Origin: Pratylenchus scribneri
Taxonomy: Eukaryota; Nematoda; Chromadorea; Rhabditida; Pratylenchidae
Assembly: GCA_030063045.1 (NCBI GenBank)
Contig: JAQSEB010000203.1
Span: 372,001 to 436,000 of the forward strand
Reading direction: 5' to 3'
DNA length: 64,000 nt
Shown: positions 36,451 to 47,565 of the stretch, in pieces
Position numbering within the stretch: position 1 is the stretch's first letter
Layout of the letters: every line of letters begins with the position of its first letter
Notes under the pieces: model-generated
Database searches by the model: none
Seen by the model: the letters and a program-made list of their open reading frames with translations, nothing else
What the model was told of the DNA's origin: nothing
Position numbers and translations under genes: made by a program

Positions 36451-39368
36451 TTATCCTTTTGAATTTATGGGCACGACACGGAACCTCCGCTTGATAAATC
36501 GTTTTTTTTCAAAACGCACCAAAGGCCTTTGCAGGAGCATCATGAGTAAAAATGCGCCAACGTAATAGATCATTTTGCTAAAAAACAATTAATTAATTAC
36601 TAATAATGGAATCTTATTTTTTTGTGCAGTAATGCGCTAATCTATCCTATAATTGGTAATTAGGCCAAGTTTCTAGATCAGAAAAAAAAACTACTTTATC
36701 CTTAAATTTTTTTGATTAATTTTACAAAAATCTAGGAGGCTTTGTGGCTGTCAAAAATCTGAGGACAAATAACTGATATGTACCCCTATAATTTTTTAGA
36801 GTGAAATACTTCGGTCTTCGAATTTGCAGAAAAAAAATGATTGAAACTGTAGAAAAGTTTATAGCGGTTTAGCATTTTGTCCTAGCCCCCAAAACCATAT
36901 ACTATACCCATTCGATAGATCTCTTCGAAACTCATCGATTGGATATATAACTTGCCATGTTTTAATTGGTTTTGAACCAAAACCCATAAAATGATTTATC
37001 ATTTATCAAAGAGATCTATCGAATGGATTTAGGGCAAATATTCTGCATTTTTAATATTCTTTTATGGAAAATAAATATTTCCCAAATAATTTTCTTATTA
37101 GACTAGATGTCTTATTCAGGATGCAGATAAAAAAACATCGACTCTTCCCGATTTTTTGAGATTTTGACAACTTAGCCAACGGCAATTCCGAATTGCTAAG
37201 TGACAACGGTAGAAAAATATACAGAATAAAAGTTTTAATTAAATTTTTATTGAATTTTAATTTTTTAGGTGCCAAATTTTGCCTTTTCAGATATTTTTGC
37301 TATAAGCTTGCCAAAGTCAGACTTATCGGCACCCTAGTCTTTCCTCAATTTTTGAATATAAAAATGTTCATACAATATTCCCTGCTTGTCAATTTGCTCA
37401 GTGACAATTGGAATGGAGTCTCGTAAACCAATTCGGTGTTCCTCATTGTGAATTCGTTCGATTAAAGCCATTGGTGGTATTTTGCGGAATGATTTATCCA
37501 GATGAACATGCAAACCAGGCGCATTGAACTATTTTTAGTAGAATTTTTATTAATTTTTTTTGTTTCTACCGATTCTCCATTGATTAGAGCGCCGGAACGC
37601 ATGGAAACAGCAAGCATATTCTGCTCCGGATAATAAAAAATGTTGTCAATCTGCGAGAAAAATATCAAAATTATTTATTAAAAAAATCGATTTGACAGGT
37701 TTGAAACTATAAGTTATGAAGAGAAAACTTAAATTTGAGCTTTAAACCGATTTAAGCCATTTCTAAAAGAATTAAATATAGCGTCCGAATTAACATTTCC
37801 CAACTATATCGAACTTGTCGAATCAAAATTAATCATAAATTAGTACTCTAGAAAGGAAAAGGATGTCCTGCCTTAAATTGAAATTTCCTAGACTAATTCG
37901 ACCATGCCGAGTCGAATTAGCCCACTTTCAAATCTGTAGGATGTCTAGAAACCGAGTTCCCGAAACAGGCTACCCTGAAAACTGGCCATCCCCAGGAATG
38001 GCTAATTTTCCCATTGGCCATTCCCGGGAATAGCCAATTTCCCAAAATCGCCTGAAACATATCCGTTTTAAATCCCTACGTCCATTTATTCATTTTAGGT
38101 AAGAAAAACACAAACCTCTCCAGATGGCAAATATTCATTCAAGAATTGTTCAAATGTAATTGGTGGTTGTGCCACAATTTGTGCATGCTCTGGCTTTACA
38201 TTGCCATTACTGGCTGGACGAAACTTCCAAATTAAATAGAGCAAAAGAATGGTCGGAATGAAAGGTACAAATAACATTGGAGCAATTATTCCAAGAACTC
38301 TTGATAAAACTGCAATGAAATGAAATTAGAGGTCATATATTATGTAATTGATTTTCGTTACCAATTTCAAATTCCTTCCGCTCTTTTTTATCAGGTATTA
38401 AAGTTGATTCGAGTTGTTCCTTCAGTTGAAATAGAACTTCAAAAGCATTATTGGCATATTCAATTTTGTAGCCACTTTTTGCATGATTTTTGTTGAATTT
38501 GGCCATGAACTCATTTAAAGTGCCAGGTAATTCGTTGAACACTGTTTTTCCGTTCCTCATATTGTTCCGAAATTTGCTTAGGAATTCGAACAAATCCAAT
38601 TGGAATTTGGAGAAAATTTGTTGGGAATCCATTTTGTCGGCGCCATTCTCATCATCGGTAGAATTAGAAGTATCTGGCGTCTTTTGCTCGTTAATTTTGG
38701 TCTCACTGCTGCCAACACTGTGTCGACGAAGTTCGCGTGATTCTGAAATTTTTTTAATGATCAAAAATATTACATATTTTTTTCTTTTTTGTTTTAAATT
38801 AGCTGCTTTTTATACATCAGAGATTAGCCTACATAGAAATTTCATGGACATTTTTTCATTGAATTAAAATTAAACCCAAAACATATTTATAAAACCTTTA
38901 GTAAAATAATTTTAAAAAAGTTGTCTAGACAGTTATGAACAAAATCAAAAATTCCTTAACATTTGCTATTTTTGTCATAATTTATTAGTTATTTTTCTAA
39001 TAATAAATTCATCCCAATTTATCAGGACTATACAAAATTGTAATGAATTTGATAAATTTTAAGGCTAATATTTTCTAGAAAAATTGAATTTATGTACAAA
39101 ATTCGGGTAAAAACCTCAACCATTTCAGTATATTAGCAGAAAATTTAATTTTCATAAATTTACGGATTAAAATGCATTTTTTATCGGCCACATTGTCCAA
39201 GAGAAGGCAGCTTTTTGCACCATTGTTTATTTTCATTGAATGATTTGCTCGAAATGGATGGCATAAAAACAGTAAATTTCGATGATTTCGATGGTAGAAC
39301 ATTTGCTGTTGACTTTGGCTGGCATTTCTCAAAAAATTGCGTGTAAACATTTTTAGAAGGCAATACAT
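36451..39368 (-). CDS. Copy C: complete AAA-less m-AAA-protease-like membrane protein
   Basis: The exons are 39368-39164, 38742-38362, 38309-38116, 37650-37570, 37528-37374 and 36577-36451. Together they make exactly 1143 bases, 380 residues. Residues 1-68 are presequence-like (MYCLLKMFTRNFLRNASQSQ). Residues 69-195 are a charged linker with the family signature NHAKSGYKIEY. Helix one (FVPFIPTILLLYLIWKFRP) follows. The FtsH extracellular-type domain runs TFEQFLNEYLPSGE, NIFYYPEQNMLAVSMRSGA, FNAPGLHVHLDKSFRKIPP, NEEHRIGLRDSIPIV. Helix two is MIYYVGAFLLMMLL, with a basic tail (RRFRVVPINSKG). In AFG3L2/paraplegin the ATPase would follow helix two. Here the gene ends, and no Walker motif or HExGH exists anywhere in the cluster. 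Predicted location is the mitochondrial inner membrane. It could assemble with, or compete with, real m-AAA subunits. That role is inferred. Confidence 0.75.
36840..37045. repeat. Palindromic repeat family, copy 1
   Basis: The left arm has cccattcgatagatctcttc and the right arm carries its complement (gagatctatcgaatggattt). It contains the family blocks ggttttgaaccaaaaccc and taatt. It lies in an intron of copy C. Confidence 0.6.
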
Positions 39369-39585
39369 TTTGGTCCTTTGATTTAGCAGAAAAAACTGAA
39401 ATTTGTATATAAAAATTTTGTGATATTTTGAAACAAGTAAAAGATGGATTTTCCATTCAATCCACATCAGTGATTAGATTAATCAATAATTTATATAAAT
39501 TTATATGAAAAAATGAAAACAACAAAATGATATTCCTAAAATTTTTCTCCTTTTATTCTTCTCTCTTTCCATTTCCAAATTAATT

Positions 39586-42500
39586 TTATGGCCATCTTGA
39601 ATTTAGAGGAACGGCCCGGAACATCCGCTTGCCAAATTGTTTCAGTGTAAAACGTCTCAATAGTTTGCTCGAGAATATCATCAGAAAAAATGCACCCAAA
39701 TAGTAGAGCAATTTGCTGAAAAAATAATTTTAAAATAGATGGTATTTAATTTGGCGGAAAAACATTGAAAATGGCGAAAAGATTATAACGGTTCAATGGT
39801 TTGTCTAGACCCCCAAGCCGTATACCCATTGGATAGATCTCGCCAAGTCGCATCGAATGGTATATATATTGTCGTGGTTTGATCAAAAATTAAGGGTTTT
39901 AAACCACTTAAAACGTTCTATGGGTTTTGGTTCATAGCCAATTAAACCATGACAATTTATATACCATTCGATGCGTCTTGACGAGCTCTATCCAATGGTA
40001 TATGATTTGTGAATTTTGGCCAAACCTCTGAGCTGGTATAAACTTTTCGCAATTTTCAATGTTTTTTTTCGACATTTTCAATGTTTTTTTCTACATTTTA
40101 AATATTTCCCTTCCCATTTAAAATATTCAAGACATTAATTTTCTTTTGAGAAAACTTTTTATCGTCAAACTTATAATGGTTTAGGAAGTGATTTTCACCT
40201 ATTAAACCATTTAAAATTTTTATAAGGCTTATTAAGGTGCATCAATTCATATATAATTTATCTCTTTTAGTTTAAACCTGAATGAGTTATACAACCATTT
40301 AAACCATTTCATATTTTTTGTTTAAAACTAGTTTAGTTTCAGCCAAACCAGACAAATTATGGAATTGATGCGCTTAATAAGCTCTATAAAAATGTTAAAT
40401 GGTTTGTCAGGTAAAAATCGCTTCTTTAAACCGTTATAAGTTTGGCCGACAAAAAGGACACACATTTTTGTTTATTTATTATTCAATTTGGAATTATAAA
40501 AAATTCCATTGGATCAGGTGCTAGCATCTTTTTAAATTTTTTTTTTTCATTTGGAAATTTATTGGTGGGTTTAAATATTGAATCAATTTTAAGTAATTAA
40601 TAAAAATTTACGTTTTTAAAACATTTTGGAGATGGACTTTTGGAACGGGGCCTCGTTCATCATCACCATTTCGATGCATCTCTTCTTGAATTCGTTGGGT
40701 CAATAATTTTACCATTTCGCGGACAGAATGTTCCAATTGAACATGCAAACCGGGTCCAGTGAACTATTTTTTGTGGATTTTTATATTAATTTTTTTATAT
40801 TTTTTTACCGGTTCTCCATTGATTACAGCACCTGGACGGATTAGGACGACAAACATGTTCTGTGCCGGGTAATGAAAAACATCAGTAACCTAAGCGAAAA
40901 AAAATAAGGAATTAATTAAAATTACTTTTTTGGGAAGAAATATTTCCATATTCTTATAATATTCCCATGAACAATTTTTCTTAGCCTCTTCCTCTTATTA
41001 ATTCCATGAATTCTTCTTCATTTTTTGTAAACATTTTCTCTTGTTAAACCCAAGAGATGTTTCTTTTCTCAATTCCACAAATTAATTCTTTCTACTCAAT
41101 CAGAAGAGGAAGAAAGCTCATAGGTTTTTGAAAAAGAATAGCTCAAATAATTAAGAAGAGTTCATCAATGCACTTTATATTCCAAAAGTACTGAAAATGG
41201 CGAAAATATTATAATGGTTCAATGGTTTGTCCTAGGCCCAAAGCCTGTAGCTAATTGGTAGCTCTTCGAGAAACGTCGATTTGATACATAATTTTCCATA
41301 GTTTATTAAAAATTTAAGTAAAGGTATTAAACCGTTTAAACCATCTTATGGTTTTTGGTTCAAAACTAAGTTAAAAATTGGTTAAATCCAAGTAAAATCA
41401 TTATCAAACAATGCATATAGAAGGGATCTATCGATTGGATTGATGGTTTTGTCGTCTAGAATATAAAACTGAACAATTACAAATCATTATTTAAATCCTT
41501 TCGCCATTTTCAATACTTTTTCGACTGTTTTTTTTTCTCAATTTTATTTTTTTTTATCAATAATATCTCACAAACCTCTCCAGACGGCAAATATTCATTC
41601 AAGAATTGGTTGTATGTGATTGGTGGTTGTGCCGCAATTTCGGCATGTTCCGGCTTTACATCGCCATTGCTGTGCGGACGAAATTTCCAGAAGAGCAAAT
41701 AAAAAAGTAATAGCATGCAAGTCGGTTCAAAATAGAAAATCAGCAAAAATGTAATCCAATATTCTATAAAAAAAATCGATATATAGATTTTTTATTGATT
41801 TTTCTACTTACCGGCATCCAATTTGACCCATTCAATTCTCCTTTGATTTGTTATTCCTTCGTAAATTTGTTCCAGGAATAATTTTATGGGAAGTGTAATT
41901 TTGTAGCCACTTTTTGCATTTTCTTTGTTGAATTTGTACAGAAACAGGTTGAATTCATCATAGAAATTGGTAAATTTTGTCATAAGGTTCATCTGTGTTC
42001 TGTTCTCTTTTCGAAATTTGCTTAGGAATTCGGCCAAATTCAGTTGGAATTTGGAGAGCAATAATTTTTGAGGATTGTCATTCCCATCAGTAACAGCAGT
42101 GGAGGACTTTTTTGTCTTGATTCCACCAGCTTTGTTTTGAAATCCATTTGATTCTGAAATTTTGTATTTATAAATATTATTAAATATATAAATATGATTA
42201 AATTTTGAGCGGTTACCCGACTTATGCACTTTTTCCATTATCTCATGGAATCTTTTACCACAATAGCCTTTTTAAAATAAAATGATCGGATCAAATTATA
42301 ATTGACCATAAAATTATAACCAAAAACAATAAAATAAGCCAAAATTGAGCTCTTTTTGGTCATAATTTTTGCAATTTCCATGAAATCTACTAATTCTTCC
42401 TCAAAAATAAATTCATCCCAATCAGTGGAATTTAAAATGGTACATAAATTTGTTTTAAATGATATTAGTAAAAATTCAAAACCTCATGAGTACAGCATAA

Positions 42501-42740
42501 TTCCAGTAAATTTACGAAATATAAAAATTATTTACGGATTAAAATGCATTTTTTGTTGGCCAAATTATCAAAGAGAAGGCAGCATTTTGCATTGTTGTTT
42601 ATTTTCATTGAATAATATGTTCGAAATGGATGGCATAAAAACGGCAAATTGCGATGATTTCGATGGTAGAGCATTTTGTGTTGGTTTTGGCTGGCACTTC
42701 TTAGAAAATTGCTTGTAAACATTTTTAAAAGGCAATACAT
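39586..42740 (-). CDS. Copy D: complete AAA-less m-AAA-protease-like membrane protein
   Basis: The exons are 42740-42536, 42153-41812, 41763-41576, 40889-40809, 40763-40612 and 39715-39586, summing to 1098 bases (365 residues) with all phases agreeing. It follows copy C domain by domain: a presequence-like start (MYCLLKMFTSNFLRSASQNQ), a linker with NKENAKSGYKITLP, helix one (CMLLLFYLLFWKFRP), TYNQFLNEYLPSGE, TDVFHYPAQNMFVVLIRPGA, and FTGPGLHVQLEHSVREMV. The second half of the FtsH-like domain is more diverged than in C (MHRNGDDERGPVPK replaces the RIGLRDS stretch). Helix two (KLLYYLGAFFLMIF) is followed by a basic tail. Intron positions match copy C exactly, proving duplication. No ATPase or protease domain is present. 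Palindromic repeats sit in its introns. Confidence 0.75.
39765..40051. repeat. Palindromic repeat family, copy 2
   Basis: Starts gaaaagattataacggttca and ends ggtataaacttttcgc, its near complement. The arms also share ccattggatagatctcg and tataccattcgatgcgtc. It lies between copies C and D. Confidence 0.7.
40165..40455. repeat. Palindromic repeat family, diverged copy 3
   Basis: Has cttataatggtttaggaag on the left and cgttataagtttggcc on the right, with internal matching blocks (aaaccatttaaaa, gcatcaattc). It lies in the last intron of copy D. Confidence 0.55.
41195..41510. repeat. Palindromic repeat family, copy 4
   Basis: Contains tattataatggttcaatgg and tttgtcctaggcccaaagcc on the left, with complementary blocks to about 41510 (gatctatcgattggattgat). 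It lies in an intron of copy D. Confidence 0.6.
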
Positions 42741-43007
42741 TTTGGTCTTCGAATAGTAGAAAAATAATAAAAATATAACAAATAAAAAAGGTATGCTTTT
42801 CAATTCAATGAATAAAATAGTTATTGTATGAAAAGAATTGAATTAAATTTTATAAATAACTTTCAAAATTTCAATCAATACAATTATAAATTTAAAAAAT
42901 CAATAAATTAATAAATCAATAAATTAATAAATCAACAAGATTAATTATACAATTTTTATTTTATTTCTTCTTTCAAATAATTTTTTGAGAATTTCTTTCT
43001 CGTAAAC

Positions 43008-44487
43008 CTAGTTTTGATATAACTCGCTGGACATTGCCTCTTTTTGATTTTGTGAGTCTCGTTTTCGTAAACCACTTCGACGTGCCTCATTCTGAATTCG
43101 TTGCATTATTTCCCATGGTGGCATATCATTGAATGATTCTGGCAATTGAACATGCAAACCGGGCGCAGTGAACTGATTTTTAGGGGAAATTTAAGTATTT
43201 ATTTACATTTTTGTGTTTTAACCGGTTTTCCATTGATTACAGCACCTTTACGGATAAGGACGGCAAGCAATTTCCGTTCTGGATAATGGAAAATGTGATC
43301 AATCTACGCAAAAAAAATAATAAATTTATTAAATTTTTGTGAAGAAATATTTTACTTATTTAATTTCCACTAATACTTCTCATCTTTAATACAATAAAAG
43401 CAATTTTTTCTTTATACCATCAGTTTAGAAGAGTTGTTTATTGGAAAAGATAAATAATTCAAGGATATTTAATACTTCCAAACTTTTAGTTTAGTTCCTG
43501 AATTGATATTGCTAAATCCATTATTTATTAATATACATTTTCATGATTAAAAAATCTCAAACCTCTCTAACAACGGACGGTAAATAGTCTTTCAAGAATT
43601 GGTCGTATGTAATTTCAACAGGCTTCTCCTTTTCTTTCACAACATTTTCGCGCTGGCGAGACTTGTTAAACTGCCAGAACAAATGTACAATCACAATTAT
43701 ACCGATGAAAAACACAATCTTCCCGAAAATTACTAGAACAACCAAATATTTTGCTAAATAAAGTGAAAATATTTTAACCTGCTTTCTCTTGGTTTGCATA
43801 AAAATCATATTCTGATTGACGAAAACTTAAAATAATTAAAATCAAAATGTTAATAATTTTACACAAACTTTTGTTCTGCCGGTCTGCTGCCGGGCCGGTT
43901 TTGCCGTTTGCCAAATTCGGTTTGATCAGTGTCCGATGTGGTCGCTTTTGGTGCTCGAGAATGATCATATTCCTTTCTTCTTTTCGAATCGCTGAGCACT
44001 TCATATGCTTCGTTGATTTCTTGACTTTTTTCGTTGGCCCCTTTCTCTTTGCTCACATCGGGAATCGGGATGATATTTTTTAATCCGCTTTAATTTATAG
44101 AAATTAAATATTTATAAATAACTAGAGATGGGACAGAACTTTCTAGTCGAAAAATCCCTCTTTAATTTATGCTTTTTTTCAAAAATATGGCATAAACCGG
44201 ATTTCGTAAGCTCAAAATTAATTTTTGGTTTTTTGGCTTGTTCGTTTTTTCAATGAAAACTTGCTCAAAAATTATATCAAAAACATGTAATAAATACTCA
44301 AAAGAATTATATTTTTATCATTAAATCTCAAAAAAAATCAAAACCTAAAAATCCGGTTAAAAATAATAACCTTATTGTGAGCTTTTTTGATTTCCTTCAA
44401 CTTTGCTGTCTTTGGAACACCCAAAATTTTATAATAATCCTTGAGCCGAATGATGGTGAAATGTAGAAATCGACGCGATATAAGCAT
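43008..44487 (-). pseudogene. Copy E: J-domain fused to FtsH extracellular-type domain, frameshifted
   Basis: J-domains stimulate Hsp70 through their HPD loop. The exons are 44487-44371, 44087-43869, 43825-43779, 43753-43563, 43303-43223 and 43172-43008. Exon 1 starts MLISRRFLHFTIIR, a typical mitochondrial presequence, then DYYKILGVPKTAKLKEIKKA. Exon 2 gives RIKKYHPD, then in another frame KSQEINEAYEVLSDSKRRKE. The frames are split by a tandem 7-bp repeat, TCCCGAT TCCCGAT, directly at HPD. Without one copy, all six exons agree in phase and would encode 270 residues. After the J-domain come a membrane helix (LVVLVIFGKIVFFIGIIVIV), YDQFLKDYLPS, HIFHYPERKLLAVLIRKGA and FTAPGLHVQLPESFNDMPP. There is no second helix. 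One proposed intron (43778-43754) is only 25 bp. The frameshift may be a real mutation, an allele or a sequencing error. Confidence 0.65.
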
Positions 44488-44723
44488 TGATTGGCAATTT
44501 TTCCTAAAATGAATTTTGTATTTTTAAGTATTAACAAATAAAAAAGGTAAGATTTTCAATTCAATGAATAAATCAATGTGTGAAAATAGAATTAAATTTT
44601 ATAAATACCTATTTGAAAAAATTTACGACGTTTTCAATACAATAAAATATAACAATAAATTAATTCACCAACAAAACAAAAATATTTTTTCTCGATTTTT
44701 ATTTTTCTTCTTCCAAATCATTT

Positions 44724-47367
44724 TTACCGGACATTTTCTTCTTTTTGATTTTTTGAGTCTCGTTTTTGTAAATAAATACGACGTTCCTCTTCTTGAATTC
44801 GTTGCATTATTTCCCTTTCTGACATATTGCGGAATGATTCCGGCAATTGAACATGCGAACCGGGTGCTGTGAACTGATTTTGAGAAATAAAATTGTTTCA
44901 TTGTGTTTTTACCAGTTTTCCGTTGATGATAGAGCCTTCATGGAGGAGGATAAGAAGCAAATTTTGTTCCTGATCCTGGTAATGAAAATAGTGGGCAATC
45001 TACATAAAAAATTGTTTTTATAAAGATATTTTCTTTATATTTACATTAATAATTCTTAAACCAATGACTTCTTTTCCTTCTTAAATTAATGAGTTCTTTT
45101 AATTCTATTTGATCAGATTTCAGAAGAGAAAGAGGATAGTTTGAATTTTGGGTGCTAATTTTGCCCCAAAGATTAGGCATTCTTTTGCCGAAAAATCACA
45201 TTCTTTTGTCGAGAGTTTAATAACTTGTTACTACTTGATCCTAGACCTCCAAACCTTATACCCATTTATAGAGCTCATCGAGACGCGTTGATTGATATAT
45301 AGTTTGTCGAGGTCTGGTTCAAAACTAAAAGAGTTATAAACCAAAACCCAAAACACGATTTAAACGGTTTAATACTTTGAATTTTGGGCAAACCGTGACA
45401 AATTATACCTAAATCGATACATGTTGGTGAGCGCTATAAAATGGGTATTAGGTTTTGGCTCTAGGATCAAGCATAACTAATTATTCAAGAAAAACCAATC
45501 TTTCGACAAAAGAATGTGATTTTCGAAAAGAAGTAATTCATTAGTCAAAAAAAAATTTACTCGTTGAATTTTATTTTAGATCCCGAAATGCTAATTACAT
45601 TTGCCATTCCAATTTCATTTTATATTTAATTATATCATTTTCATAATGATTATAAAGAGCTCAAACCTGTCCAGACGGTAAATAGTCTTGCAGGAATTGG
45701 TCGTATGTAATTTTAACAGGCTTCTCTTTGACTTTTACAATATTTTCATGCGGCGGGCGAGACTTCTAAAACTGCCAGAACAAATTAGAAAAGTATAATC
45801 ACATTCATCAAGCCCAAACCTGTCCAGGGAATAAATAATTCTGGACGCGCTGTTGAATACGCCAGTTTATGTACAAGCTAATTGGAAAAGATATTATAAT
45901 GAAAATTATGATGATGAAATATTCTTCTTTGGTGATTGGGTCAAAATTGCGGTCACGAAAACTTAAAATAATTATGTAATTAAATCGAAATATTAATTTT
46001 TCGCAAACATTTGTTCTGCCGATCTGCCCGGTCTGAACTGAAAGTCGGCTTCGGTCCCTGATGTGCAATGGCTAACTAAAATTAATCTGGTTAAGTTTTT
46101 TGTAAATTTTGTTAAAATATTTTTCGGTGCCTTTTATATTAAGTTTCCCTCTAAAAGTGCCGAAATTGGTAAAATAAGTCAAAAAATTATGTAAAAATAT
46201 TAGTACTACTATTGCAGTTTACGGGCTGTAAGGGAAAAAGGATGATGAAGATGAGGATGATCGTCTTCGTCATCATCTTCGTCATATTCCTCATTATCAT
46301 CCTCTTCATTATCTTCTTCTTCGTCATCCTTCCATCCCATAAACCGCAATAATACCAAAATATAAAAAAGAAATATTCAAAAACATTTATTTATCCACTC
46401 AAAATTTCACCAAAAACTAAAAATCTAGTCTCTAATTCTCAAAAATCAAACGAAATTCGTTAAGTTTTTTTTCGCTTACTTGCTTCAATTTTCCCGCCTC
46501 TCTCTATTCCGGGATGGAATTTTTCAAGAAATAACATTATGGGATGTTCAATTTTATAGCCGGTTTTTGCATTTTCTTTGTTGAATTTTTCGATGAATTT
46601 GTCTATTTCTTCATATAATTTGAAAGATGCAGTCATCGGGTTCATCTGCTTTCTAACGGCATCCTTTCGAAATTTTTCTATGAATTCGGTCACATTCAAT
46701 TGAAATTTGGACAACAATTTTCGTGGGTCCATTATTTGTTCGGTGCCATTCCCATCATCCGCATCCGAAACCGAAGTATCAGTAGAGGAAGTATCGGCCG
46801 ATTTTTCTGTCTTGCTTCTGCCACTAGCTCTGTGTCGAAGTCCGCGTGATTCTGAAATTTCGTATTGCTAAATATTTTATTCGACATAAATGATTTTTTA
46901 TCCAGTCAGAAACCGAAAACACTATCTTTTTTTTGGGTAATTTTTCTGCCTTTTGTAATAACTTTTTTGCGTAATTCTTTTTCCATTCGATTCATCCAAA
47001 TAAGAGAGCTATGGAATCGTATCAAATTTAATTTGTTTCGGTTTGCAAAATTCGTTTGTGTGGATTTTGATTTTAAATATCAATATTTTAAAAGAATTAA
47101 AAACCTCATTACTCCAGCATAATGGTAGAAAATTTTAAAATAAATTCAGTAAAATTATTTACGAATTTTGATGCATTTTTTATTGGCCAAATTGTCCAAG
47201 AGAAGGCAGCATTTTGTATTGTTGTTTGTTTTCATTGAATGATGTGCTCGAAATGGATGGCATAAAAACAATAAATTGCGATGATTTCTATGGTAGTACA
47301 TTTGATGTTGGCTTTGGCTGGCACTTTTCAAATAATTGATTGTTGACTTTTTTGGAAGGCCATACAT
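44724..47367 (-). CDS. Copy F: presequence, linker and FtsH-type domain with J-linker remnant
   Basis: Seven exons (47367-47163, 46851-46480, 46057-46009, 45961-45820, 45765-45667, 44999-44913, 44873-44724) sum to 1104 bases, 367 residues, all in phase. It starts MYGLPKKSTINYLKSASQSQ like copies B-D and has the linker signature NKENAKTGYKIEHP. It then carries a 49-bp exon (TEADFQFRPGRSAEQ) that corresponds to the stretch after the J-domain in copy E (QNRPGSRPAEQ). It is thus a hybrid of the presequence type and the J-domain type. A membrane helix (FIIIIFIIISFPISLYINW) follows, then YDQFLQDYLPSGQ, HYFHYQDQEQNLLLILLHEG and FTAPGSHVQLPESFRNMSE. It ends KNQKEENVR without a second helix. A TAG that would interrupt the ancestral reading before KSRPPHEN now serves as the splice acceptor. 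Confidence 0.7.
45178..45540. repeat. Palindromic repeat family, copy 5, nested in an outer palindrome
   Basis: The outer arms read attcttttgtcgagag and ctttcgacaaaagaatgtga. Inside are the family blocks (cctagacctccaaacc, attgatatatagtttgtcg). It lies in an intron of copy F. Confidence 0.65.
46237..46335. repeat. GAT/ATC simple repeat, partly palindromic
   Basis: A run of gatgaagatgaggatgat followed by cgtcttcgtcatcatcttcg and similar triplets, flanked by near-inverted ends (gggctgtaagggaaaaagg and ccttccatcccat). It lies in an intron of copy F. Confidence 0.6.
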
Positions 47368-47565
47368 TTTGCTTTGTAAATTGACAAAAACTAAATTAAA
47401 AAAAAATTTTTTTAATTTGAAAAATAAATATTTTGATTGGGGAACAAATTCTAAAGATTATGTAGTAAAAAACATAATTTTATCCATAAATTAATAGAAA
47501 ACAATTTCATCGATAAATAAAATAATGGAATTTTTTAAAAAAATATCTTGAATTTTGCCGCATTT

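Noticed and set aside
39181..39456. A 91-codon frame overlapping the first exon of copy C
   Set aside because: Alternative frame of the presequence exon; the chosen frame is conserved among copies B, C, D and F and joins in phase.
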